Shown one piece after another: positions 11,339-21,120 of a DNA stretch of 64,000 nucleotides (within the stretch, counting starts at the first letter, position 1; each line of letters starts with the position of its first letter). The DNA comes from Cylicocyclus nassatus. Its lineage: Eukaryota; Nematoda; Chromadorea; Rhabditida; Strongylidae. Location: contig CATQJL010000223.1 in the NCBI GenBank assembly GCA_958299035.1, positions 70,849,006 to 70,913,005 of the forward strand, given 5' to 3'. Made by a program: the position numbers and the translations under genes. The notes beneath the pieces were generated by a model that had not been told where the DNA came from, did not search any database, and saw nothing but the letters and a program-made list of their open reading frames with translations.

Positions 11339-11550
11339 GAAAATGGCTCAAAGCGTCATCTGTAGCTCCACGCTATCAAACACCCTTCCTAATCCTGCTA
11401 GTTCTCGACTTTCACCTGACTTCCCTATCGCAAAAACGTCAGGGCGGAAGATGAACATACCGACAGATCACCAATATGCGAGTTTCCGCACCGGAAATGA
11501 TGGTCACGGCGGAAGAATGAAGTATACCATAGATGACCATTGGATGTCAT

Positions 11551-14220
11551 CTACAGATCGCATAATGATATGAAGGGAAGGAAGTCGGAGGTCATGGACA
11601 GACACTCATTTTTGTTGTTCATAGCTGGATTCTTCACTGAAATCCAGAACGCTTCTAACGCTTTCCTAGCCGAGGTTTCCTTTTCGTAAGTCAAGATTTT
11701 ACATCTGATATCAAAGTCATCTCCACCATGCGTTTCAATTCTATGCCTGCCCAGAGGTGATAACTGAGTTTTACGCCTTTTATCTGTCAAGTGTTCGTTT
11801 ATGCGAGTGCCTAATGGTCTTCCTGTCTCTCCAATGTAGAGTGCATTACAGCTAAGACATTCAATTTGATAAATCACTCCCACTTTAGCACAATCGCCTA
11901 CCTTACCGTGCGGGCATACTACGCAGCATTGCTTCAACATACAGTATCGATCATACAATCTATTTCTAACTAACTGTTTTTTGATGTTGTCGTTCGGAAT
12001 GGACACTAAAGCAACATCATCTTGCAGTTCTGCGCGTTGTATGCATTTTCGAAAAGCCGCACTGACGCTGTCAGAGATAAACGGAAGGCATAGTGGAAGC
12101 TTATTATCGTTATGAACGTTGTTACCATTTCTAAGATGTTGACTATGTGGTACAGAATGGTACCCATTGCTGCAAGCAATCTGTGACGCTAACTCTCGTG
12201 ACTCGCAACGTTCTCGCTCTCCAGAGCACATCTGCATGGCTGTTCTGAACATGTTTCCAATGACAGCTCTCTTTACGGATGCTGGATGTGCGGATTTTAT
12301 ATTTATAAGGATGTTCTTGGAGCTTTCTTTACGGAACCATTTCACGCTAACAATGCCCTTGGACAACTTCACTTGCGCGTTGAGATAGGGTAGCCACCCG
12401 TTATCTGGTGCTTCTCGAGTGAGCTTTATATACTGCGATTGCTGATTGAAAAGGTCGAAACACATGTCCATTTCGGACTGCGTGGAGGTGACAATACAGC
12501 AATCATCGATGTAACGGCAGTACATCAGCGGCATACGAGCTAACACCGGTTCTTCAATTTTGCTTATAAAGCAAATGGCGAGCACTGGCGCTAATCTTTG
12601 ACCCATAGCTAAGCCGCGTATCTGGGAGTAATAGGTCCCAGACCATCTAAAGATGTTGCACTTCAAACATTCGCTGACTAGGGTCATGATTCGCGCTTTG
12701 CCCAGTCCAAACATATTCATAGTACCACCGTATTTATCCAACATCTCCGATAGAGCCTGCAAGGCTTGCTCATTCTGCACATTGGTATAGAGTGAGATCA
12801 CGTCAAATGACTCGATCACTGCGCTCGAATCAAACCTAGCGCTCTGGAGTTGTTTGATAAATTCATGCGAGCTGGACAAATGTGCCGGTATCTTTAATAG
12901 CAGCTGGCTCACTATTTTGTTCAAGAACCACGAGATTCTGTCGGTAGGGCCGCCTACACAACTGATTATGGGTCTAATTTTGTAAGTTTCCTCTGACATT
13001 GAGTTCATGTCCCGTAAAGAAAGCTTGTGCGTTTTGAGAAGGCTGTAAAACACTGGACAACTCGGACTCCTCAATTTCAACCTGCTTATAAATCTATCCT
13101 CTAGTCCGGCAGATTTGCCTATTGCCGTCCAAGTGTCATTCAGTTTCTTGCATTGTGACTGGAATTCTTTCTCAGAGACTACTCTGTACGTTGCAGAGTC
13201 GGCTAGATGGGCTGTTGTTATGCGGCGGTCTAACTCTTGGGGCATTGCCACAAACTCGCCACCTTTATCGCTTACGGACAATCGTACTGAACCGTTTGAA
13301 ACGAGTTTACGCATCTCTTTGGACCCCTGCCATTGATTGCGTGTCAGGTTGCTTTGATGCTGTCGCTTTGCTCTGTTTAGAACTTCTAAAACACCTGAGC
13401 ATAAGAGACGGAACTTGATGTCTACTTCAAGAACGGGTCCGGGTTGTCTGTAAAACGATGGTGGGAATGGAATTGTTGGTAGTAAGCTTTGAGAGTTGTT
13501 GACTGCGGTCGTTGCGCGACTCTTGTTTCTCTCTCGTATTCTTAGAGAATCTCTAAGTTCGTGCAGGCTTCCGACTACTTTGCGACAAATCGCAGCGTTA
13601 ACATTTTGCGCAGGCGAGAATGAAGGGCCAAGGCTAAGAAGCTCTTCGATATGAGTAGAAATTTGAGCGTTGCCAATAACCGTGACTCTCGACTTTCCTT
13701 CATTGTGACATGCAAGATGTTCAAAGCGGCTGTCGGATCTGTCACTTCTACCACGTGAACAATTTTTACATAGATCAGTGAGGAGTCGGTCGTACTTTGC
13801 TCGGAGTTTGGACTTGATCCTAGATCGAATCAAACTACAGATTTGCTTTGACCCATCCTCAATCCTCCTCCAACGTTCAATAGGCAAGAGACGTTTACAT
13901 GCCTGTTCTTTAGCATTGCATTTCAATAAAGTGGTATACAATGATCTCTGTTTTTGCTTGATGATAACGTTCAAAATAGAATGGTAGATCTTTAATATCT
14001 TCGGATCATCTTCGCTGAGATCACAGGTATATCCTATTCTCTTACTCGTGATGAAGGCAGGCAAGATATTCGATTTCTTGCAACGTTGGAGGAACGTTAA
14101 GGATTGGCGAACAGCTACCGCCTTTTGTCGAAGCGATAACGTCTCACGTGCCAAGCGGAACAGATTCGGCGGTATGTCTTCCAATAACTTCCAAGTTCCA
14201 CTTTCTTTAAACCTGGGCAT
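11551..14220 (-). CDS. Penelope-like reverse transcriptase / GIY-YIG endonuclease, copy 1
   Basis: The open frame extends upstream to a non-ATG codon at 14250, but the first ATG in frame (MPRFKESGTWK) is at 14220, giving 889 aa; a TAA closes the frame upstream. The RT domain shows motif A (ESFDVISLYTNV, about residues 470-481), the motif B region (IRGLAMGQRLAPVLA) and the catalytic YIDD (about 570). The C-terminal endonuclease follows a Cys-rich linker (CCVVCPHGKVGDC): VIYQIECLSC, LYIGETGRPLGTRINEH, and a conserved ETHGGDDF region. This domain order and the GIY-YIG nuclease define the Penelope group, which primes reverse transcription at a nicked target. The ORF is intact and encodes both catalytic centres. 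Confidence 0.93.
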   Translation of the reverse strand: MPRFKESGTWKLLEDIPPNLFRLARETLSLRQKAVAVRQSLTFLQRCKKSNILPAFITSKRIGYTCDLSEDDPKILKIYHSILNVIIKQKQRSLYTTLLKCNAKEQACKRLLPIERWRRIEDGSKQICSLIRSRIKSKLRAKYDRLLTDLCKNCSRGRSDRSDSRFEHLACHNEGKSRVTVIGNAQISTHIEELLSLGPSFSPAQNVNAAICRKVVGSLHELRDSLRIRERNKSRATTAVNNSQSLLPTIPFPPSFYRQPGPVLEVDIKFRLLCSGVLEVLNRAKRQHQSNLTRNQWQGSKEMRKLVSNGSVRLSVSDKGGEFVAMPQELDRRITTAHLADSATYRVVSEKEFQSQCKKLNDTWTAIGKSAGLEDRFISRLKLRSPSCPVFYSLLKTHKLSLRDMNSMSEETYKIRPIISCVGGPTDRISWFLNKIVSQLLLKIPAHLSSSHEFIKQLQSARFDSSAVIESFDVISLYTNVQNEQALQALSEMLDKYGGTMNMFGLGKARIMTLVSECLKCNIFRWSGTYYSQIRGLAMGQRLAPVLAICFISKIEEPVLARMPLMYCRYIDDCCIVTSTQSEMDMCFDLFNQQSQYIKLTREAPDNGWLPYLNAQVKLSKGIVSVKWFRKESSKNILINIKSAHPASVKRAVIGNMFRTAMQMCSGERERCESRELASQIACSNGYHSVPHSQHLRNGNNVHNDNKLPLCLPFISDSVSAAFRKCIQRAELQDDVALVSIPNDNIKKQLVRNRLYDRYCMLKQCCVVCPHGKVGDCAKVGVIYQIECLSCNALYIGETGRPLGTRINEHLTDKRRKTQLSPLGRHRIETHGGDDFDIRCKILTYEKETSARKALEAFWISVKNPAMNNKNECLSMTSDFLPFISLCDL

Positions 14221-14285
14221 TGTTCGTATTGACAAAGTATTCTGTGCCAAACAGGTTTGTTAGGTGATCTTTATTAATCCAATCG

Positions 14286-14325
14286 AGGCCTAACGTTTCG
14301 ACGCCTTCGTCTTCCTCAGAGGCCT
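14286..14325 (-). ncRNA. Hammerhead-ribozyme-like motif (copy 2)
   Basis: Identical to the motif at 11299-11338, one unit length (2987 bp) away. It lies between the two tandem ORFs, 3' of the ORF at 14538 and 5' of the one at 11551, so cleavage here would separate unit-length transcripts. Confidence 0.62.
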
Positions 14326-14537
14326 GAAAATGGCTCAAAGCGTCATCTGTAGCTCCACGCTATCAAACACCCTTCCTAATCCTGCTAGTTCTCGACTTTC
14401 ACCTGACTTCCCTATCGCAAAAACGTCAGGGCGGAAGATGAACATACCGACAGATCACCAATATGCGAGTTTCCGCACCGGAAATGATGGTCACGGCGGA
14501 AGAATGAAGTATACCATAGATGACCATTGGATGTCAT

Positions 14538-17207
14538 CTACAGATCGCATAATGATATGAAGGGAAGGAAGTCGGAGGTCATGGACAGACACTCATTTTT
14601 GTTGTTCATAGCTGGATTCTTCACTGAAATCCAGAACGCTTCTAACGCTTTCCTAGCCGAGGTTTCCTTTTCGTAAGTCAAGATTTTACATCTGATATCA
14701 AAGTCATCTCCACCATGCGTTTCAATTCTATGCCTGCCCAGAGGTGATAACTGAGTTTTACGCCTTTTATCTGTCAAGTGTTCGTTTATGCGAGTGCCTA
14801 ATGGTCTTCCTGTCTCTCCAATGTAGAGTGCATTACAGCTAAGACATTCAATTTGATAAATCACTCCCACTTTAGCACAATCGCCTACCTTACCGTGCGG
14901 GCATACTACGCAGCATTGCTTCAACATACAGTATCGATCATACAATCTATTTCTAACTAACTGTTTTTTGATGTTGTCGTTCGGAATGGACACTAAAGCA
15001 ACATCATCTTGCAGTTCTGCGCGTTGTATGCATTTTCGAAAAGCCGCACTGACGCTGTCAGAGATAAACGGAAGGCATAGTGGAAGCTTATTATCGTTAT
15101 GAACGTTGTTACCATTTCTAAGATGTTGACTATGTGGTACAGAATGGTACCCATTGCTGCAAGCAATCTGTGACGCTAACTCTCGTGACTCGCAACGTTC
15201 TCGCTCTCCAGAGCACATCTGCATGGCTGTTCTGAACATGTTTCCAATGACAGCTCTCTTTACGGATGCTGGATGTGCGGATTTTATATTTATAAGGATG
15301 TTCTTGGAGCTTTCTTTACGGAACCATTTCACGCTAACAATGCCCTTGGACAACTTCACTTGCGCGTTGAGATAGGGTAGCCACCCGTTATCTGGTGCTT
15401 CTCGAGTGAGCTTTATATACTGCGATTGCTGATTGAAAAGGTCGAAACACATGTCCATTTCGGACTGCGTGGAGGTGACAATACAGCAATCATCGATGTA
15501 ACGGCAGTACATCAGCGGCATACGAGCTAACACCGGTTCTTCAATTTTGCTTATAAAGCAAATGGCGAGCACTGGCGCTAATCTTTGACCCATAGCTAAG
15601 CCGCGTATCTGGGAGTAATAGGTCCCAGACCATCTAAAGATGTTGCACTTCAAACATTCGCTGACTAGGGTCATGATTCGCGCTTTGCCCAGTCCAAACA
15701 TATTCATAGTACCACCGTATTTATCCAACATCTCCGATAGAGCCTGCAAGGCTTGCTCATTCTGCACATTGGTATAGAGTGAGATCACGTCAAATGACTC
15801 GATCACTGCGCTCGAATCAAACCTAGCGCTCTGGAGTTGTTTGATAAATTCATGCGAGCTGGACAAATGTGCCGGTATCTTTAATAGCAGCTGGCTCACT
15901 ATTTTGTTCAAGAACCACGAGATTCTGTCGGTAGGGCCGCCTACACAACTGATTATGGGTCTAATTTTGTAAGTTTCCTCTGACATTGAGTTCATGTCCC
16001 GTAAAGAAAGCTTGTGCGTTTTGAGAAGGCTGTAAAACACTGGACAACTCGGACTCCTCAATTTCAACCTGCTTATAAATCTATCCTCTAGTCCGGCAGA
16101 TTTGCCTATTGCCGTCCAAGTGTCATTCAGTTTCTTGCATTGTGACTGGAATTCTTTCTCAGAGACTACTCTGTACGTTGCAGAGTCGGCTAGATGGGCT
16201 GTTGTTATGCGGCGGTCTAACTCTTGGGGCATTGCCACAAACTCGCCACCTTTATCGCTTACGGACAATCGTACTGAACCGTTTGAAACGAGTTTACGCA
16301 TCTCTTTGGACCCCTGCCATTGATTGCGTGTCAGGTTGCTTTGATGCTGTCGCTTTGCTCTGTTTAGAACTTCTAAAACACCTGAGCATAAGAGACGGAA
16401 CTTGATGTCTACTTCAAGAACGGGTCCGGGTTGTCTGTAAAACGATGGTGGGAATGGAATTGTTGGTAGTAAGCTTTGAGAGTTGTTGACTGCGGTCGTT
16501 GCGCGACTCTTGTTTCTCTCTCGTATTCTTAGAGAATCTCTAAGTTCGTGCAGGCTTCCGACTACTTTGCGACAAATCGCAGCGTTAACATTTTGCGCAG
16601 GCGAGAATGAAGGGCCAAGGCTAAGAAGCTCTTCGATATGAGTAGAAATTTGAGCGTTGCCAATAACCGTGACTCTCGACTTTCCTTCATTGTGACATGC
16701 AAGATGTTCAAAGCGGCTGTCGGATCTGTCACTTCTACCACGTGAACAATTTTTACATAGATCAGTGAGGAGTCGGTCGTACTTTGCTCGGAGTTTGGAC
16801 TTGATCCTAGATCGAATCAAACTACAGATTTGCTTTGACCCATCCTCAATCCTCCTCCAACGTTCAATAGGCAAGAGACGTTTACATGCCTGTTCTTTAG
16901 CATTGCATTTCAATAAAGTGGTATACAATGATCTCTGTTTTTGCTTGATGATAACGTTCAAAATAGAATGGTAGATCTTTAATATCTTCGGATCATCTTC
17001 GCTGAGATCACAGGTATATCCTATTCTCTTACTCGTGATGAAGGCAGGCAAGATATTCGATTTCTTGCAACGTTGGAGGAACGTTAAGGATTGGCGAACA
17101 GCTACCGCCTTTTGTCGAAGCGATAACGTCTCACGTGCCAAGCGGAACAGATTCGGCGGTATGTCTTCCAATAACTTCCAAGTTCCACTTTCTTTAAACC
17201 TGGGCAT
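14538..17207 (-). CDS. Penelope-like reverse transcriptase / GIY-YIG endonuclease, copy 2
   Basis: Exact protein duplicate of the ORF at 11551-14220, offset by 2987 bp, with the same RT (YIDD) and GIY-YIG endonuclease motifs; the in-frame ATG is at 17207. It is the upstream unit of the tandem pair on the minus strand. Absence of any amino-acid difference means the two units arose in one event or by very recent copying, or that an assembly duplicated them. Confidence 0.92.
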   Translation of the reverse strand: MPRFKESGTWKLLEDIPPNLFRLARETLSLRQKAVAVRQSLTFLQRCKKSNILPAFITSKRIGYTCDLSEDDPKILKIYHSILNVIIKQKQRSLYTTLLKCNAKEQACKRLLPIERWRRIEDGSKQICSLIRSRIKSKLRAKYDRLLTDLCKNCSRGRSDRSDSRFEHLACHNEGKSRVTVIGNAQISTHIEELLSLGPSFSPAQNVNAAICRKVVGSLHELRDSLRIRERNKSRATTAVNNSQSLLPTIPFPPSFYRQPGPVLEVDIKFRLLCSGVLEVLNRAKRQHQSNLTRNQWQGSKEMRKLVSNGSVRLSVSDKGGEFVAMPQELDRRITTAHLADSATYRVVSEKEFQSQCKKLNDTWTAIGKSAGLEDRFISRLKLRSPSCPVFYSLLKTHKLSLRDMNSMSEETYKIRPIISCVGGPTDRISWFLNKIVSQLLLKIPAHLSSSHEFIKQLQSARFDSSAVIESFDVISLYTNVQNEQALQALSEMLDKYGGTMNMFGLGKARIMTLVSECLKCNIFRWSGTYYSQIRGLAMGQRLAPVLAICFISKIEEPVLARMPLMYCRYIDDCCIVTSTQSEMDMCFDLFNQQSQYIKLTREAPDNGWLPYLNAQVKLSKGIVSVKWFRKESSKNILINIKSAHPASVKRAVIGNMFRTAMQMCSGERERCESRELASQIACSNGYHSVPHSQHLRNGNNVHNDNKLPLCLPFISDSVSAAFRKCIQRAELQDDVALVSIPNDNIKKQLVRNRLYDRYCMLKQCCVVCPHGKVGDCAKVGVIYQIECLSCNALYIGETGRPLGTRINEHLTDKRRKTQLSPLGRHRIETHGGDDFDIRCKILTYEKETSARKALEAFWISVKNPAMNNKNECLSMTSDFLPFISLCDL

Positions 17208-17272
17208 TGTTCGTATTGACAAAGTATTCTGTGCCAAACAGGTTTGTTAGGTGATCTTTATTAATCCAATCG

Positions 17273-17312
17273 AGGCCTAACGTTTCGACGCCTTCGTCTT
17301 CCTCAGAGGCCT
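17273..17312 (-). ncRNA. Hammerhead-ribozyme-like motif (copy 3)
   Basis: Same sequence and layout as the motifs at 11299 and 14286, in the terminal repeat upstream of the second ORF. Confidence 0.62.
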
Positions 17313-17564
17313 GAAAATGGCTCAAAGTGTCATCTGTAGCTCCACGCTATCAAACACCCTTCCTAATCCTGCTAGTTCTCGACTTTCACCTGACTTCCCT
17401 ATTGCAAAAACGTCAGGGCGGAAGATGAACATACCGACAGATCACCAATATGCGAGTTTCCGCACCGGAAATGATGGTCACGGCGGAAGAATGAAGTATA
17501 CCATAGATGACCATTGGATGTCATCTACAGATCGCATAATGATATGAAGGGAATTAATTATTCA

Positions 17565-18206
17565 ATTTGATTTATCAAATTGAATGTCTTAGCTGTAATG
17601 CACTCTACATTGGAGAGACAGGAAGACCATTAGGCACTCGCATAAACGAACACTTGACAGATAAAAGGCGTAAAACTCAGTTATCACCTCTGGGCAGGCA
17701 TAGAATTGAAACGCATGGTGGAGATGACTTTGATATCAGATGTAAAATCTTGACTTACGAAAAGGAAACCTCGGCTAGGAAAGCGTTAGAAGCGTTCTGG
17801 ATTTCAGTGAAGAATCCAGCTATGAACAACAAAAATGAGTGTCTGTCCATGACCTCCGACTTCCTTCCCTTCATATCATTATGCGATCTGTAGATGACAT
17901 CCAATGGTCATCTATGGTATACTTCATTCTTCCGCCGTGACCATCATTTCCGGTGCGGAAACTCGCATATTGGTGATCTGTCGGTATGTTCATCTTCCGC
18001 CCTGACGTTTTTGCAATAGGGAAGTCAGGTGAAAATCGAGAACTAGCAGGATTAGGAAGGGTGTTTGATAGCGTGGAGCTACAGATGACACTTTGAGCCA
18101 TTTTCAGGCCTCTGAGGAAGACGAAGGCGTCGAAACGTTAGGCCTCGATTGGATTAATAAAGATCACCTAACAAACCTGTTTGGCACAGAATACTTTGTC
18201 AATACA
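17565..18206 (+). pseudogene. Inverted, 5'-truncated Penelope-like copy
   Basis: On the plus strand the frame begins inside the endonuclease domain (IYQIECLSCNALYIGE) and runs to the normal C-terminus at 17893. The terminal repeat follows to about 18206. The RT domain is absent. It shares two single-base variants with the neighbouring terminal repeat (17328 and 17403) that differ from the other copies, so it was probably copied by fold-back from that repeat. It also has a private change near 18034. Confidence 0.85.
18106..18145 (+). ncRNA. Hammerhead-ribozyme-like motif (inverted copy)
   Basis: Plus-strand copy of the same AGGCCT-CTGAGGA-stem II-GAA-ACGT-T-AGGCCT arrangement, in the inverted terminal repeat. 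Confidence 0.6.
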
Positions 18207-18212
18207 AGTTTT
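18201..18212 (+). repeat. Right target-site duplication of the Penelope-like insertion
   Basis: Second copy of AATACAAGTTTT (first at 11182-11193). Its first bases (CAATAC) also match the element, so a few bases of microhomology may be included. Confidence 0.6.
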
Positions 18213-18639
18213 ATTGCAGCTGCTAGACTTAATCTTTGTTTCCAATAAGTTTGATACAACATCGGATTGATACTGTCGAGCTCTAGATTGTCACTTTTTA
18301 AGTGACATTGAAATTTTTTTTTGTATTTTTCTACTAGGGGCTCTCTTCATGTCAACAATGAAATACATACAGTTATTCGCATTCGTAAAATCTGATTGTG
18401 GGACAGCTATAGCTATCTAACACTCCAGATGAGGTTTTCCATCCATGCATTGGTAAATTAATAAACACCAAATTGATAAGCACCCTCAATCTGACTCTTT
18501 GATGTCTTTCGCCCCTTCATAGATTTGAGTAACTTGTTCACTTTTTTGACATCAAATGTCGGTTTTCTTCAAATTGATAAAAACGTCGCAGAGTGGTGGT
18601 GAGGGGATTGTTCGCTGGTAAGCTTGTTTCCAAAAGAGG
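18213..18639. other. Flank of the Penelope insertion; unclassified dispersed repeat
   Basis: A block with ACAACATCGGA … ACTGTCG … CACTTTTTA at about 18250-18310 recurs as ACAACATCGGAGTAGATTC… at about 26070-26120. No gene was recognised. Confidence 0.35.
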
Positions 18640-20459
18640 AATTGACATATACGAAAACGACTTTCCAAGCACAATTTCGAACACTCGTATAAATATTTCG
18701 GTTACAAGATAAGGGGCAGCAGAAAATTACTCTTTTAAAAGACGAACAAGGAAATAAATTCGTGAGTGACAAAGAAAAAGCAGAAGCGCGCGGAAATTTC
18801 TTTGCCAGCTTTTTCGGACTGAATACCGATGAGAACGTCTCAAATCTTGACACCGAAATTCAGCTTAGTGCAAACGAGCTGTTTTTTGAACCCGACAAAA
18901 TTTATAACATTATGAAAAAACTCAAACCAACAAGCTCTGTCGCTTACGACGGTCTTCCACAAATCTTATATCGAAAGTGCGCACCTACACTTGCTTTCCC
19001 CTTGTCTTTTATTTTCAATGCCTCTTTAATGCTAGGAAAGGTTCCTCAAATATGGAAGGAAGCCATAGTGACGGCTATACCAAAACGTGAGCATACAACT
19101 GTCTTTCAAATTACTGTCCTATCAGTATTACTGCACCTTGTGGTAAGATTCTTGAGAAATTCATGAAAGAAAAGCTTTCTGAATGGTTAGATAGACGTAA
19201 AATTTATTACTGCTGTTCAGTACGGGTTCCTTCCAGGAGGGTCAACTACCAGTTTACTTTCTGATTCAATTTTTGATTGGACAACTGCTTTAAACCAAGG
19301 AAAATCGATTGACATAGTATTTTTTGAGCTTTCGAAAGCCTTTGACAGAGTGAATCATTCTAAATTACTTTCCAAACTAGTTGATTACGGAATGGATCAA
19401 ATACTGTTGAAGTGGCTCTCATCTTACCTTCAAAACAGAGGTATGACAGTACGGGTTAGAAGTAGCTTTTCTAAACGTTTCCACTGCAGTAGCGGTGTGC
19501 CGCAGGGAGGCATACTCTCTCCCCTCCTATTCCTTACCTACACAGCAGAATTGCCAAAATTTTTGAAGACACATCCAGATGTAAAAGTGCAGGTTTTTGC
19601 AGATGACATCAAAATATATATTTGCTATGAAGAGGAAAAACAAAACATAGCCTATGAAGCAATTTCTACTTCTATACAGAGAATGACTGTCTGGGCTAGA
19701 GAGTGGGATCTACCTGTAAATGCACACAAATCCAAGGTTATGCATCTTGGCAACTTCCATCCGCGCACTTACCTCTGTGATGGTGTGGAGCTGGAGCTCT
19801 GCAGTGTTACCAAGGACTTAGGAGTTTTCATTGATCACCAGCTCAAGTTTACCACTCATTATGATTCAATTACAAGAAAAGCATTATCAGTTCTTTTTGT
19901 GATTTTGAGAAGCATTCATAGCAATGACCCATTTCTCCTGGTCCGCGTTTACAAGACCTACGTTTTACCAATTTTGGAATACGCTTCTCCAGTTTGGAGT
20001 CCACATCTCAAGAGAGACATTGAAAAATTGGAAAGGGTGCAAAAAACATTTACTAGAATCGTCTATTACAGATGCTACCCGAGGCCTGATTACCCTCTAT
20101 CATTACCTTCTTACAAATCAAGGCTCATGGTCTTAGGGCTGCGCAGCCTAAAATACAGACGGGTCTTCAACGACCTAGTCTTTTTTTTCGCATCCTTAGA
20201 CTAGAAACGAGGCTAAGACCCAGTGATTATTGGGTATTCAGACCTTGCGGAACTCGGACAGGAGCCTTTGGGTTATGGTATCGGAAATTAGACAAAAAGA
20301 AATTTTCCCTTGCCTTCAATTCCTTTGTATGTCGAACTGCTAGATGGATCGAACGACTACCAAAAGAAATTACTGCTTGCAATACCTCAACAAAATTTCG
20401 CAAAAATTTAGCCTCGACTGATGTTTTACGAATTTTGGGAATTTCTAACGTTCAGTAGA
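18640..20459 (+). pseudogene. Degenerate LINE (non-LTR retrotransposon) reverse transcriptase
   Basis: 5'-truncated pol reading frame. Recognisable RT blocks: GNFFASFFG and the KLKPTSSVAYDGLP region, VPQIWKEAIVTAIPK, ELSKAFDRVNHSKLLSKL (motif A), GVPQGGILSPLLFL (motif B), QVFADDIKIYICY (catalytic FADD) and LEYASPVWSPHL. The C-terminus ends ILGISNVQ before a stop at 20457-20459. The frame is broken at about 19106, restored at about 19205, and broken again in the T-run at about 20180, so it cannot encode an active protein. The style is that of the jockey/CR1-type group, but the clade was not resolved. It lies 0.4 kb right of the Penelope insertion, same strand as its inverted copy. Confidence 0.88.
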
Positions 20460-21120
20460 TGCCATAATCCCTAAAATTTGTTATTATGATTTCTCTTTGT
20501 CGTAGCTTCAAAATGTTCAGGCTCTTACCGAGAGATTTGATTTCTCGCAGAGACTCTCTTCAGTTTCGAAAGAAACTTGCTTCAATAGATGTTTCGCAGA
20601 CTTTGAAGATTGCAGATGTTTGATTTTAGGAAAAAATGTAGTCACTTTTTTTTCGCCTTTTGTCAAGAACGTTTCGGTTTTCTTTTGCAAGATAAAAAAA
20701 TTTTTTTTTCATGGATAAATGTTGCAATGACAATGATTTCAAACTTGTATCAATTTTGATAGGATCTAGACAGGTTGGCAGTCTCTTCGTCTGGAACGCC
20801 GTTTGAGGTAGTTGGCGAATCCCTCCCCCTTCTCGCTCGCCCAGGGTCCTGGACGGATTCGTCCGCCCGGGTTAAGTGGTCAGCCAGCCCTGGTACTTTC
20901 TACCTCCCTCGCGTCCGGGTAAGGGAACAGGAAATCGGAGAAAACTACTCGTCATCAGAAGGAGAACGACCTGCACTCCGGCAGGAGGCTCATATCACCT
21001 GTCTCTCTTTTGTCTAGCCAGCTGTATATACGTGTTAAGTTTGTCGTTGTCTTTTTCTAGTTTTTCTAGTTTTCTAGTTTTGGCACACCTTTGGTGTATT
21101 TCAAATAAATATAGGAATGA
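20460..21120 (+). repeat. Probable LINE 3' UTR
   Basis: Non-coding tail following the LINE stop codon. It includes a distinctly GC-richer section at 20765-21000 and ends with AATAAATATAGG at about 21106, which would serve as a polyadenylation signal. No poly(A) tail is evident, so the end is approximate. Confidence 0.4.

Larger units (their letters stand above)
11194..18206 (-). mobile_element. Penelope-like retroelement: two tandem full units, extra terminal repeat and inverted truncated copy
   Basis: The unit is 2987 bp: positions 11343, 14330 and 17317 start the same sequence and the two ORFs translate identically. On the minus strand the order is terminal repeat, ORF, terminal repeat, ORF, terminal repeat fragment. 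At 17553-17565 the sequence turns round through an AATTAATTATTCAATTTG-type junction into an inverted copy (17565-18206) truncated inside the endonuclease domain. Tandem copies with pseudo-LTRs and a terminal inverted piece are the known layout of Penelope-like elements. A 12-bp direct repeat flanks the composite, so it looks like one insertion. Identical units indicate recent activity. Confidence 0.9.

Noticed and set aside
14221..14250. Non-ATG upstream start of the Penelope-like ORF
   Set aside because: The codon at 14250 is TTG and the frame is closed by TAA shortly upstream; the first ATG at 14220 is preferred for a eukaryote.
11343..17547. Small plus-strand frames repeated every 2987 bp
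   Set aside because: They are antisense to, or in the terminal repeats of, the Penelope-like units and only reflect their duplication.
19350..20204. LINE frame considered as an intact gene
   Set aside because: The RT is split by three frameshifts relative to its own upstream and downstream coding sequence, so it was called a pseudogene.
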